Part shown: positions 43,385-56,200 of the stretch, piece after piece
How the letters are laid out: each line of letters starts with the position of its first letter
Position numbering within the stretch: position 1 is the stretch's first letter
Assembly: GCA_035610365.1 (NCBI GenBank)
Contig: CM069439.1
Location: forward strand, 4,278,001 to 4,342,000
DNA: 64,000 nt
Origin: Aquatica leii
Taxonomy: Eukaryota > Arthropoda > Insecta > Coleoptera > Lampyridae
Reading direction: 5' to 3'
Made by a program: the position numbers and the translations under genes
The notes under the pieces: model-generated
What the model was told of the DNA's origin: nothing
What the model saw: the letters and a program-made list of their open reading frames with translations, nothing else
Databases searched by the model: none

Positions 43385-46097
43385 AGCAACTACTTGAGGC
43401 CCTCACGCTCAGGGGCCCCGCGCCGCCATAGCTTCGCGACTAAAAAAATAAACGTAAAACTAAATGTTACTACAAGAATTGCAAAGCAATGGTTACTTAG
43501 AAAAGAGTAGCAGCGCAATGGTGGCGCTGCTAATAACTGATGGAATTCAGTGACTACTGGTTCATCGTTCATAGTCTGTTTGATAGTCTGTGTCAGTTGT
43601 TCTCTCGTTAGAGTTTGTGTCAGTTAATCGTTATTTGTCCCTGTTAAATCATTCAAAAACTGTCAACGGTTTATTGCAGTTTTGCATTTAAATTTAATGA
43701 CATTTGCATCAAATACGAAATACATCAAAATAGGTTAGTTTCTTTCTTTATCAAATCCAATAAATTTAATAAATGATTAACATTAACTAATATAATATCT
43801 AATACTAGTTTTCGTTTTCGTTTTAAAGAGCGAACACAGAATAATTTAATGGAATGATTATATACTTTATATCATAGGCGCCGATTTTTGAAAACGGTGT
43901 GGTGCTGCAGGGGCAAAGGTTAAGTGGTGCTCTGCTCCCACAAAACTTTGTTGTAGGGTGCTCGGGCAAATAGGGATAATTTATTTTCGCTAACGTTATA
44001 AGTAATGCAATTAGTCTACGCCATGATCGTTGCTTGAGCCTGAACAAATTTTCATTCAATGAGAAATAAAATATTTTAATTAATACTGCCGCATTTGATT
44101 AATAGATATAAAATGAAGAGGTCTTATTCCAGTGGAAGTGAAAAACGTAGAAAGAAAAGGGAGGCAGACGATCGAACCAAAAAACTACAAAAAATCACGT
44201 CTTTCTTTCCAGAAGAAACAGAAACATTACACAAAGAGATCGACGTCGACAGTATTCATCCTTCGTCGGCAGAAGCAAGAGCTAACAACAATTCAGATTC
44301 AGAATATTCGTGTGATAAAACGATAAACAATGATTTCGATGCAACTGAAAATATCCAAGCCCCCTCCAGCAACTCACACTATGAATCCAACAGAGACAAG
44401 CAATCCTGTAATATTACATCTTACGATCTTGGTCTTTGGAATGAACTGTCTGAGACCGATATTGCGTTTTGGATAGAAAAGGATCCAGCAGATTGTGCGC
44501 ATTCAGAGGGGCCATTTCAAAAATCACAACGTGTTTTTCAAAATATTGCAAAGTATTGTACAAAGAATATGTTTGTAGGTACCAAGGGAAATGGAGAAAC
44601 TTTTAAAAGAACATGGTTCGCATATTCTCCATCGACTGGTCGCCTATACTGCTTTGTATGCAAATTGTTCTGCCCAAATAAGAGTTTATTAGCAGGAGAT
44701 GGATTTAACGACTGGCGGAATCCTAACGGCATTACACACCATGAAAACTCAGAGCAGCATAGAAGAGCTTTATTGACATTTCTATCTCGACGACAACGCA
44801 AAGGAAACTTGGATTCCCAGCTTTCAAGTCAAATTGAAACTGAAAAGCATTACTGGAGAGAAGTTTTACGCAGAGTAATAGCTGTGATTTGTACATTAGC
44901 AGAAAGAGGGCTAGCTTTTCGAGGCAATAAGGAATCATTTGGATCACCTGATAATGGCAACTATCTTGGATTGTTGGAGTTAATAGCTAATTTTGATCCT
45001 TTTCTCAAACATCACATCGAGCAGTACGGCAATTGTGGAACGGGAAAGACATCTAATTTATCCAAAACTATTTGTAATGAGATTGTCCATCTGATGGCTG
45101 AAAAACTGCGACAATCAATTATTGAAGACGTTAAGCTAGCAAGATACTTCAGTCTGTCAGTTGATTCAACCCCAGACTTATCGCATGTCGATCAACTAAC
45201 CGTTATTATTCGTTATGTATCACCTGAAAACGGAACGCCTGTTGAGAGATTTTTAACGTTTTTAGAATTACAAAGACACACTGGAGAAATGTTGGCCAAT
45301 ACAACTTTAAACTATTTTGAAAAATGCGGAATCGATTTTCAAAATTGTAGAGGACAGTCATATGACAATGCAGCCAATATGTTGAGACGATACAAGGGTA
45401 TGCAGGCAAAACTACGCGAAATAAACGAATACGCAGATTATATTCCTTGTTTAGCTCATTCGTTGAATTTAGTTGGAAGCAGTGAAATTTTTCGCTATAG
45501 TACAAGAAATTTACAAATTTTATTCGGCAACTACTCATCGCTGGGCACTTTTAGAGGGATCCAAACGAGCAAAATCGGTAAATCTGAAAAGTCTTTCTGA
45601 CACTAGGTGGAATTGTCATGCTGAAGCTGTTTCAGCTGTTGATCAAAGCTTTGATGACATCGTTGATTTGCTACGTCGTATTTTTGAAAACAAAGAGGAA
45701 AAAGGAGACACCCGACTTGAAGCTTCCTCTATTGCAGATAAAATGGAAACAATGGAATTTGTTTTTATGTTGAAGTTCTGGAAATACATTTTAGAAGAAT
45801 TTCATAAAGTATCTAAAACTCTTCAAGATCCAAAGACAACCATAACTGCTGTTCCAATTTATATTCCACACTTATAACATTTGTACAAGACACTCGAAAC
45901 CAATTTGAATACATGGAACAAAAAGCAAAAGAAGTCTTACCAAATATTGACTACAAATCCGGAATGTCTAGAAAACGGATGAGGAAGAGACAAGATAATG
46001 ATACGAATTCGGCTGATGCTATTGAAAATGGAACACCGAAAAATAATTTTCGAATAACATCCTTCATTCCGATCATCGATTTGTTAGAAAGATTATA
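43385..46097 (+). mobile_element. hAT element of the TTF-finger/DUF4371 type, nested in the gypsy copy, 3' truncated
   Basis: The coding part runs 44,095-46,097 on the plus strand. Integrase text of the host element resumes about 30 bases after the hAT text ends at IIDLLERL, so the dimerisation domain and right end of the hAT are missing. The left border is uncertain: CAGGGGCCCCGCGCC at 43,409 and TAGGCGCCGATTTTTGAAAA at about 43,876 both look like ends of such elements, so two insertions are possible. Confidence 0.7.
44095..46097 (+). pseudogene. hAT-type transposase, TTF zinc finger plus DUF4371 (ZMYM1-like)
   Basis: A long open frame (44,095-45,600, 501 codons) starts with a basic, acidic-rich leader. 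It has a TTF-type zinc finger (YCFVCKLFC ... DWRNPNGITHHENSEQH, residues about 180-220), then the DUF4371/RNase-H-like core with aspartates in FSLSVDSTPDLSHVDQLTV and GQSYDNAANML and the motif CLAHSLNLVG. A frameshift near 45,473 moves the protein to 45,473-45,877 (LSDTRWNCHAEAV). Another near 45,870 moves it to FVQDTRNQFEYMEQKAKEVL, ending at 46,097 without the C-terminal dimerisation domain. Start: first in-frame ATG (a second, MKRSYSS, lies 6 codons in at 44,113). Confidence 0.85.
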
Positions 46098-46119
46098 GTG
46101 GTTGACAATGCAGAGCTGT

Positions 46120-46720
46120 TCACATAATTTGATTCGCGAAACAAATACATTCTGGTAGCGACGGATTATTTTACGGAATGAACGGAGGCTTTTGCCATAC
46201 CCAATCAAAAAGCAGCTACAGTCGCCGACATTTTAGTAAAAGAGTTTTTCTGCCGGTTTGGAGTTTCGTAGAAATGACATTTCAATCAAGGTCGCAACTT
46301 TGAGTGTGCGCTGTTTTAAGAAGTTTGGGAGTTAGGAATTAAGAAAACTAGAACGACGTCTCCCCATCCTCAATCTAATGGCATAGTTGAACGGATAAAT
46401 CGAACAATAGGAAAGTACGTACCCAAAGTAGTGTCCAAACACCAAAGAGATTGGGATCAGTACTTGTACCTTTTTCTAATGGCATACCAATCATCTGTTC
46501 ACGAAAGCACAGACCAAACATCATATCTTGTGTCATGTTTGGTCGCGAAATACGATTGCCATGCGACTGCCAATTTGGACAAAGACCGGAAGAAGAAGTC
46601 ACTGAAGAAGACTACGTCAGCAAAATGATAAAGGGGCTAGACGAAATACATGAGGCGGTCCGTAAAAACACACAAATTGCCATGAACAGAATGAAGACCA
46701 GATAAGACGTCAAGGCACAC
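46120..46720 (+). pseudogene. Integrase remnant of the gypsy-type element
   Basis: The plus-strand text NKYILVATDYF, EAFAIPNQKAATVADILVKE, and PHPQSNGIVERINRTIGKYV at 46,375 gives the Ty3/gypsy integrase core, including the region of the catalytic glutamate (GIVER). Further text, HQRDWDQYLYLFLMAYQSSV, follows. Stops occur in the middle (near 46,180 and 46,270). Confidence 0.78.
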
Positions 46721-46980
46721 AACGGCGTGTTGGGAATGTGTGCAGCGTATTAATACGTCATATATCGCATCTGAAAACCACTCAAAGGCCAACCAAAAGT
46801 AGTCTACATTGATCGCCTATCCCCGTTTACTGACGATAATAATGTTACTCAAGACCAGGTCCGAATCAGAGTAATAACGAGCAGAACCAGAAATTAGATC
46901 AAAGGAATAGACTTCAATAAGTTCATCAGCATGTATGTTTTGAAAAGGCTAGGTTTGAGTTACAACTGAGGAGCAACAAG

Positions 46981-49900
46981 ATCTGTTCCAAACACGAAAA
47001 AATGACACCGTGATTTAAAAAAAATGCCGTTTAATTTAGTTCTAAAAACTACACATTTTTCCTCAGTAATTTACTGACACCAAAAATAAAAGTAAATACG
47101 AAATAATGTTAACACATAAGACGTAATTTTTTTTCAAAACTTTGTTGGACGTTCACTTTGTGCTAGAAAATACTTAGCTGCAGTTTTTCGTAATAGATAG
47201 ATAGATAGAAAAACGTCCTTTGAAACAGACGGTTAGATCTCCTGATTTTGCCGCACTTAATTTTTTAGCTTTAGAGGTAGGTATTCAAAATCAAGAATAA
47301 GGTTAAAGTGTAAAAAAAATTAATTAAGAAATTATGTTTTAGAAGAATTTTATTTCCGACTTCAGTCAGCAATTTCAACATTTATTTTAAAATTTTAATC
47401 GTTTCTAGAATAAATTATTACTTTTGGTTTTTTCAATTTTCAAGTTTATTATTATTATTGTTGTCATTTTAATACCTTTGCTTTTTTTATATCTCGAAAA
47501 CTACTTATTTTAAATACGAACTATTTTTGAATTCAGAAAAATAGCCTTTTTAGTTCTGGATAAAAAATAAGAGAAGAAAAAAATAAAATTGACGAGAGAA
47601 GATGAAACAAGAACAAAAAACAGAAGTAGGTTTGAAGACACTTTTATTTTTTTATTTATTTAAATTAAAACAATTTTTTTATAACTTTAGATGCAATCTT
47701 TCTATTTTATTAATAATCTTTATAAATTAATATATCAATAATTAAATATATAAAATAATAAACTATGTTGTTTTGTAAAGATTTTTTAAATTTATGTTAA
47801 TAGTGTGTACTTTACTTTAAATAATGAATTACTTCAACGTTGTCACAAAAATTGCTAAAATCCTTAAGAGAAAGGTACTTTATATGCTCTTTTTCAGTAC
47901 CTAAATTGTTGACTGTTTAAAAAGTTATGTATCAAAATTCGAAACGTTAAAAAAAATATTCTTGCACACGTTATTTTTATTGTCTTTGTGTGGTCCAAAC
48001 AAATCAATTAATATCAATTATTCTTTACTATGTTATTTCGTATTTTAGCTTTCTATTTGTTTAAATTCTCTGGAGACCATATTTTGGAAAAAACTGACAA
48101 TTTCAAATCTTTTTGTTTACATGCTGGTAAGTATTTGTATTTAAGCCAAAAAAGTTTTTACAAAAAAAAATAATTAGTATAGTATAAGAGTTTATATAAT
48201 AATTGTAAAATAATAGTTCTTTAATGCACTTTCAGCATTTCCAGTGTCTGCGTGAAAGTGCAACTTGAGCGTTATAGTTCGGATTTGTTTTATGTACTAC
48301 ATATGATATTACAAGTTGCTAACATACTACTTAGCACATCTGTTGACCGACTTTTGGCACAACTCGATGCAATTTACATAGTTGTCCGACTACTATAAAG
48401 AAAAGTAAAGCTGGAACTATCTTCCCATGAGTTTATTATCTTGCCGTTTTACTTTTTTTAATTATACTTTCTTTTTTATATGTAAAAATAATTTCTTTTT
48501 TTTTTCGTGTTATAATTCACGATGTCAGTATGTGGTAAAGGATAAGTTAAAATAATAAACAAAGGTAAATATGATAATATTTAATTAAAACTATGCAATT
48601 CGTTTAAGATATGGTGAAGTCTAGTATGAACATTACGTACAACCGACGACCAACATCAGATAAATAAATAATGCTGGAAAACTGCTTTTCTACACATGTT
48701 GCTTTCAATTAAATACATTATAGTAATACTACACTTTTGCTTATATTTCGTAATAATTTTCTTACAATTAATTATTTGTTTTATTTGGAAGACTCAGTTT
48801 TAGTATAGTGTAGTTAGTTAGCAAAATAATAACGATTAACGCTAAATATTCATAAAATTCATTAAAAAAATTAAAAAAAAAATTTATCAAACACACTATA
48901 CTAACGTCACACCTTTCATTCTCTTGATACATATAAAAAGCATAGACAATTTTACAAACGGCCTTTACAAAAAAAAAGTATAAAGTGAGTATTATACAGA
49001 TTACAAACATTACAGTTTTTCTTTTCAGTTGATCGTTACAAAAAGTCGATTAATCACATTTGTACTGTAATAAAATAACAAATTTAAACATAAAAACTAA
49101 TCACTATAACTTTAAGTCAAATCTAAAATTCATTCAATATAATAAGTGCAGCGGACGTCAACAATTTTTGCAATTTATTTATGCGGAGGTATTTTTCAAA
49201 AACGTTTAGACTAAGAGAGATTCCAAAACCAAAAATACTTAAAAAGCTTTAGACCTAAATAAATGTGCATAAATTCCATTGCGTTGTGTTTTTGACTAAT
49301 TTGACTTAAGTTGTTGTTACATAAACTTATTTAGAGATAACAAAGTTATTTTGATCATTTTCTTTAAACATAATGCGTTGTGGTAGTGTGATTAGTAATT
49401 TTCGTACAACAGCAAAAATATCTAACAATTAACTATCCTAGATAACCTGTATGCCAATGTTCACAGTTTACACTATCAGTATTGTCTTCATAATTATATA
49501 CTAATTACATAATTTACTAAAAAACGATTTGCCAAAATTTCCCTGTTCTGACTTGCAAACAAGAAAATAACAATGTGCAGAACAAACTTTTTTTTTGCGT
49601 TTGTAACCGCTAAATTTGTACCGACTAAAATTAAAACACTACATAAACTATACAAGATTTTATTGTCATTACTGATTTAAGTTTCTAAATTGCCAATGCT
49701 AAAACGATTCTAACTGTGACCTTTTAAAATATTAGTTTAAAAGTAGAAATCGCAAATTTTAAAATGTCACAGCGTTTTATTTATTTAGATATGTACAAAT
49801 ACACCCAAAAATTACATTTATTATATATAAATTATATAAAAAATTTAACTAGTATTTATATGACTTTTACAAACATTTTTTCAAGTTTTCAGCACATTTT

Positions 49901-50146
49901 TAAAGTTATTGCGTAATATGTATATATTTATATATATATTTATATAATCACACTTAAAAATTTTACCGTATAAAATGATAAAGATAAACTATGATATGGT
50001 GAATTTTTGAAAAAATTTATAGATATGCACATCAACTTGTAAGTTTAAAAATCAAAAATATTTTTTTCGAATTAAGGCATAAAAATTTGCCTGTAGTTCA
50101 CTTCTACTTTAAATAGATACAAAGTTGATATCATTGTACATGACAG
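46981..50146. other. AT-rich 3' flank of the alpha2-delta gene
   Basis: Downstream of the alpha2-delta stop on the minus strand. Strongly AT-rich, with homopolymer runs. Only low-complexity open frames occur (for example 48,768-49,010). It includes the 3' UTR, whose end cannot be fixed, and a short GATA run at 47,195-47,208. Confidence 0.5.
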
Positions 50147-50245
50147 TCACGATAGATCAAACATACAATATATTATTCCTATTGAGATCAGCGAGAGGCT
50201 TACCGAAATTGTTGATGCTGCACCACATACTTCTATTTCAATTTC
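50147..50245 (-). CDS. alpha2-delta last exon (C-terminal hydrophobic tail)
   Basis: Acceptor TTCTACAG, then EIEIEVCGAASTIS followed by VSLSLISIGIIYCMFDLS and TGA. The conserved cysteine/glycine (VCGAAS) followed by a hydrophobic stretch is the expected GPI-signal or membrane-anchor end. An internal GTAAGC after TIS could act as a donor to a further exon, but direct read-through gives a plausible end. Confidence 0.8.
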   Translation of the reverse strand, partial: EIEIEVCGAASTISVSLSLISIGIIYCMFDLS

Positions 50246-53200
50246 CTGTAGAACATATAACAATTAAAAAAGTTATTGTACATTATTTTTAAAAAAATTA
50301 GCGGCATTGCCATAAGCTATTTCTCACATCCAAAACAAGAAAAATCAAAAATTAAATCTAAAAAATTATTTTCCCATTACTACTGGAAATGACAAAAAAT
50401 ATACTGTTTTTGCGTATTTACCAAAACCGTGCCATGCTATCGTTTTGCAATATATATTAAGCATGGAATAGAAAAAATCAAAAGTAGGTAACGCAATAAA
50501 AGAATCAAAAATACCAAATTAGAAATCTGTAATACTTCTAAGTTCTAAAAATGTTTTTTCAATGATTTGATCTCCACAATTACATTATCAAGATATTCTA
50601 AACAAGCTTGCTCTTTCGAACGTTGCAGGTGCATTACACAGTCTAAACGGCATTGACGTAAACTACCAGAAACCCAATCCAATTCCTAATTATTTTAAAT
50701 CTTTCTTATCTATTTTTACTTGCCAATACTGTGGCCTTTTTTACCAAGATTCAGCGTAAATTTGTATTTTTTAATCACATTCATACTAACACTAAATTGA
50801 TCTGCAATGTCAGTAACTAATAGTCAATGATATATTTTTTGGTTGCCAATAAATCAATTTCAACTTTACTATTCGATTGGTTGTGTTTATCGGCAGTGTT
50901 CTGGCACTTTGTCGATTTTTATTATAAACTCAACGAAAAAACTTGTCCGTTGACCGGTCTATCAACATTTACTATTGCTATTGACTCAGTCTTGGGTAAT
51001 TGCAAGATGAATGATTGGTAATTTTTAGAACTGCACGATTCCGAGTCCAAACAATTTTCTCAGAGCAACAATCTCTAACATGAGTAAACTTGACCAAATT
51101 CTATCAACAAAACGTCCTCTTTCTCCGTTGTTGGTCATGTTGCGCCGTTTCTTCCATACTTTCGTGTTTTTCCTTGGTTTTTAGAAGCATTTTTTGCAGC
51201 TTCAGATTCCAAAGCACAAGCATTACTATTCGAAAGAGTTTTTGATCGACACAATTTTGTGCTTTGTTTGCATTTCTTCTAAGTTTTCATTTGCTCGTGA
51301 GCAGTTATAATTTGATTTTCAATGGTAGTCTGTATTTGTATCTTATTTTACTTACTTATTTACTGTTTGATTTTTAATGCTGGTTACTATTTCTTTTTTA
51401 AGTTTTTAAAATGACCTATTTTTTTAATTTTCATACAATTTTTTTCCATTCTTTGAAAATGTTTGTTAATTTTTTTTAAAAAACGTATTAAAATTCATTA
51501 TCTTAAGAAGTTCAAACAAATAAGAATCTTCTCTTGTTCAAAAAACGTAATTTTATGCGTAAATATAAAGTACCATGACGTAGGTAAAACTAATTTTGGA
51601 AAAGCCGAACAAAAAAAAAGATAATTTTTAAAGTTATTTAGAATGTTTTTTTTTTTACTTTTTTTTAAAAGCATGTGCTAAACCATGTAAAAGTCTTTTT
51701 TTTTGTACTCTTAAACTAAAATAAGATTTGTACTTACTTCAGGGTGATAGTTAATACATTTTTGAGGACGCTTTCGGTAAAGTCCATCTCGAGCTTTGTT
51801 TGAGCAACCACTTCCAGCATCGTACACTATTTCTTGAGGCGAAATGCTTAATTGTTTACTTCCACAAGGACACAGCGTGTCCACTACTAATAATATTAAA
51901 TTACTATGTGGTATCTTCTGTACACTAAATGGCCTAGAATATATTAAAAAAATTGTAAATGTTCACAAAAGCATAAAGCAATTTTACCTTTCACAACCCG
52001 TAACATGGCAATTTGTTAGTTTTCCTTTTAATGGATTGCTTTGTCCGCTAGTATTTAGTCGATCTGGTTGAAGTATATACAAGTCCACTTTACGATCACA
52101 GCGCCTAACTCCAAATTGGCTCATATCAATACCTTCTAGTGGATCGCTTTCTATTGGCGGTACAATAAAAGATGGATTATTTGAATATGATGGAGGTGCT
52201 GACATTGGATCTTGCTCTCCGACGATATCTTCTCCTGTTGGATAATGTTCAAATGAGTTTTCATAATCTACTTCAGAGTATAATGTATCTATAAAATAAA
52301 CATTGTACAAAAACAAAATTAAAATAGTGTTATGCAACCATCGTCGTGTGCGTATGAGAAAGCTGCTCCAAGAACAGAGTTTGTAAAAGACAGCCATATT
52401 AAAAATACTTTACTTATCCATAATGCAAAAGTTTTCATTGGTTGAAATGGCTAGAAATCTATGATTAGATATAGTTTTAAATCACGATGTGCTATACCGA
52501 TATGGTAGAAGTTTTACCGCTGTAATGATTTCTGCTGTTTGTGCATACACCCTGATAATCATATACAGCAATTTTCTTGTAAATTCGATCTTGCACTAAA
52601 GAGTCCATAATAGTTCCATCAATTTCACCAAAAAATCTACCAGTGTGATCTGATTCTTCAGATATTATTATAAAACCATTATTGTCTAACACGTAACAGT
52701 CTAATTCATCGCTTGCGCAAGATTTGTGACAGTTTGATCCAGTGCACTACATGTTTGATATTAATTAACTGATACAAATTAAGATGCAACTTACAGCTGA
52801 TGTAATATTTACTAAAAAATGCGACGCTAAAGTTGCGTGTTGAAACTGTAATCCAACTACAGCAGCAGCTGCTCTGTGACCTTTATGTTCCACGAATACG
52901 GCGTGCGTCGCAGTTACTAAAGGTTTACTAGTTGAACCGACATCGTATGGTACTGAAAACACAAAACTTTCTGGTTCAATCGCATGCTGGTCAACAGCTC
53001 TTTTGTACCAAGTCTCGTCCATCCCATGTACATTACTTTCGCTAAAATGCCTAAAATTTTTCTTATAATAAGTAGACTATTTCCTTTTTACGCTTACGGT
53101 TGGTTTAAATCGTGAGAAGGCATTAAATCTGTCCAGCGTAACATCCCACTTCTAGTCGCGACAAATGACAGAGTCAATCCAAACATTTGATAGCCTTGGC

Positions 53201-56200
53201 TGAAAAATATTACAATTAGAAAATGATTCGAAACTATTTTTAATCACATTCATTGAGGGTTTTCCTAAAATTGAGTAAGCTAAAAATGTCGTTGTAGTTT
53301 GATAACCACGAAGTGACGAACTCTGTAGCCAATGTTATCTTCAATTACCAAAAATAAAAAACACATTTTATTATGATTCAAGTTTAAGCAAAACTCAGAT
53401 TTTTAAGGTAAGTCTTGAATTAGAAACATGAACCACAAAAAAAAGATATTTTTGACACATTTATACTCAAAGATCAAACTGTTACTACAATTTATTCAAA
53501 ATCCGTTTTTCTTGTCACATACTGATGCAATTATGAGTCATTTTGATATCTACTATTTATAAAATTATTTTGGCGACTTGGTCAAAGACAGATAATTTGC
53601 TTCATTAAATGACAAATATATATGTGCAGTTTAGATAAGTGTGTAATGCGTTTTAATTAAGATACCAAAAGCCGAACGTGTTTTCTTTAGTTACTTGTTA
53701 TTAAAAATACCTAAATACTTACAATGTCCTGATCAGCTTAAAAATGTATTAATTGTACTAATAACAAGTAACGCAATTTTTTAAATTTTTATTAAAAAGT
53801 TAGTGTTTAATGGAGACAATGGTTAATGTTCTTAAATCTATCGAGAATGGTTGAAAATAATGTGCTGGTCATAGTTACTTTACCTTTGCAATAGAACCAA
53901 AAGTGTTGCAATTGGGCTAATGTGCAGAGATACAATTAGTAAATTATGCGATTAAATTAATAACAAAATAGCGATCATTATCTTAGATTATTGTGCAATT
54001 TCATGCAACATAATATTAAGTATACAAAACATAAACTTACTGTTTATCTTCTGCGTGTTGCGGGTGAGAACCGCGTCGTTCTAATTCTTCAGTCACCATT
54101 GCATCTAATACCAATGATTGCAACAAAGTTTTGTCACCTGCCAAAAACCAAAAATCAGTAATATAATTAATTTTGTATCATATAACCTTACAAAAATATG
54201 CGTCTTTGTCTTGTTTGGTCGACTGGTGATGATGAGAACGTGGTCTTAAAGACATCCATTTCCATCCAGGCCTCCGACTTCTAGACAAAAAATGCAGCAC
54301 CCTTTCTTCAGCCGTTCTAAAAATTTGCTCACTAGCAGATCCTCCAGTGTATTCACAATACACCCAATCAGGATGTACTTTCCAATTTGTGCCTTTGAAG
54401 TACTCTGTCACTAAAATTACAAGTATTAATCTGACAAAAATGCGCCACACTAACTAACCATTTTTCTGGCTATGTTTAATTTCTTGTTCTGCCAACAATT
54501 CGTACATTCCATAGCCCTCAGGTATGGCCAGACCCAATGAAAATGGCGTTCCTTCAATAGGGTTGTAAAAATATTTATTTCTACGCGTTGCTACTCTTTT
54601 CTGTAATTAGAAAAATATAATTATTAATAAATTGCATTTTTATTAACTTTACCATGTTATCGTACTGCACTTTCACGTTTAACTCTGACTCTCCTTCTTT
54701 TTGATCAATCATGTCGTGTCGCAACTAAAACTTAACTATTAATTGACAGCACTTTAATAACTAATCCTTACATCAAGAAGAGCAGAATTATTTTCTCTTG
54801 GAGAATTTTCATTTTCTACAAGTTCAACTTCTGTTAAGTCAACTGAGCTGTAAGCTGGTTCTAAAGTTTCTTCAAACTGTTCGTTATTATGCTAAAAAAA
54901 TATTTTATTTTATTAATTTTAAAATTCAAAAAAGCCATATAGAAATGTCCAATTATATACTACGTATGTATCTTTATTGTACAAGAAGCAACACAAAAAG
55001 TTCTCAGAGGTTCAATAATCTAATAACAGGAAATCAAATCTATATTGAAAACAAACTAATTCATAGATTAAAAAATTGTACTGCATTTTTAATGCAACTG
55101 AACGACAGTATAATAGTGATTGGATATACATACAATTGACTTATCTATAAAAAATATTTTTTTAAACCTTCAAACACAACTTCAAATTTTAAAGTCTTTT
55201 CAATTAAATATTTTTATTTATATATAAATATACTAAGTGACATAACTGTTACACTTAAAAGCAATAATTTTTTCAATAATATGGTAGTTTTACATTAAGA
55301 AAAAAACCATAACATTTGCAAGCAATTTTATTAACAAATAATCCGAACAAAATTAATAATATGTTTGGCGACTCTGTAGCTGAGTACCCTCCTGTACACG
55401 TCTAGGCATCGACAAAATGAGATGGTCGATGTCTGCTTGTAGTACCTCGTTCCAAGCAACTCGAACTTCGTGGATTAACTGTGCCCGAGTCTGTTAAGGA
55501 TGAGGCAAAGTAGACAGTCTCCCTATCATACCCCACACGTGTTCCATGGCATTTAAATCCGGTGAACGGGGTGCCCACGGTAAAACATTAACGCCTGCTT
55601 GTTGTAGGAAGTCGAGTTCGACGAGGAATATAGAGACGTGCGTTGTTTTGCTGAAATAGGACGTAGTAAAGTGGTTTGTAGAATATAATCAACAAAACGC
55701 ACAGCTATCATACTGCCTCGAATAAAGAAAAGTGGTCGTCGACTACCATACGCAATAGTCTCCAAAATCATTACATTAACAGTCCTGCGTACATGTCTTT
55801 CAACAGCAAAGCCAATATGAAATCGCATCCCACGTCGGCTCTTTTACGACCATCGCGCACGTTTCGATGACATTATGCTGCCGTTTTCTGCACCAGTTTA
55901 AACGTTGACGACAGTGGTCCACAGTCAAAGAAAGCACTAATTGTGGACGGTATGAAAAAAGTCTAAAAGCTCGAATGCGATGATTTAGTGTACGCGTAGT
56001 AACAGGTTTAGCTTTTTCTCTAAACCATTGGTCAGCAATTTAACGCGTAGTAGCAAAACTGTAGTACGTTTCTGTTGACCAGTTGGTATCATTTGTGTTC
56101 TTTCACCTTCTTCTGTCCACACACGACACACACATATTACCGTCATTGCAATACAATTGATACGGTGGCTAATTTTGCAATAGGATAAACTAACATCTTG

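Larger units (their letters stand above)
42445..46980 (+). mobile_element. Ty3/gypsy-type retroelement, second dead copy, interrupted by a hAT
   Basis: RT, RNase H and integrase text of the same family as at 8.3-11.6 kb. The RT segment FGLCKAPAKRLMKTILQKLS at 42,560, RNase H DTDASN near 43,065 and a terminal piece to about 43,380 are followed by a hAT insertion. Integrase resumes near 46,125. No gag or LTRs were recognised on either side. The shared order with copy 1 lets the insertion be placed between positions equivalent to about 10,790 and 11,250. Confidence 0.78.

Noticed and set aside
48768..49010. 80-codon frame rich in F, I and L
   Set aside because: Composition artefact of AT-rich sequence in the alpha2-delta 3' flank.
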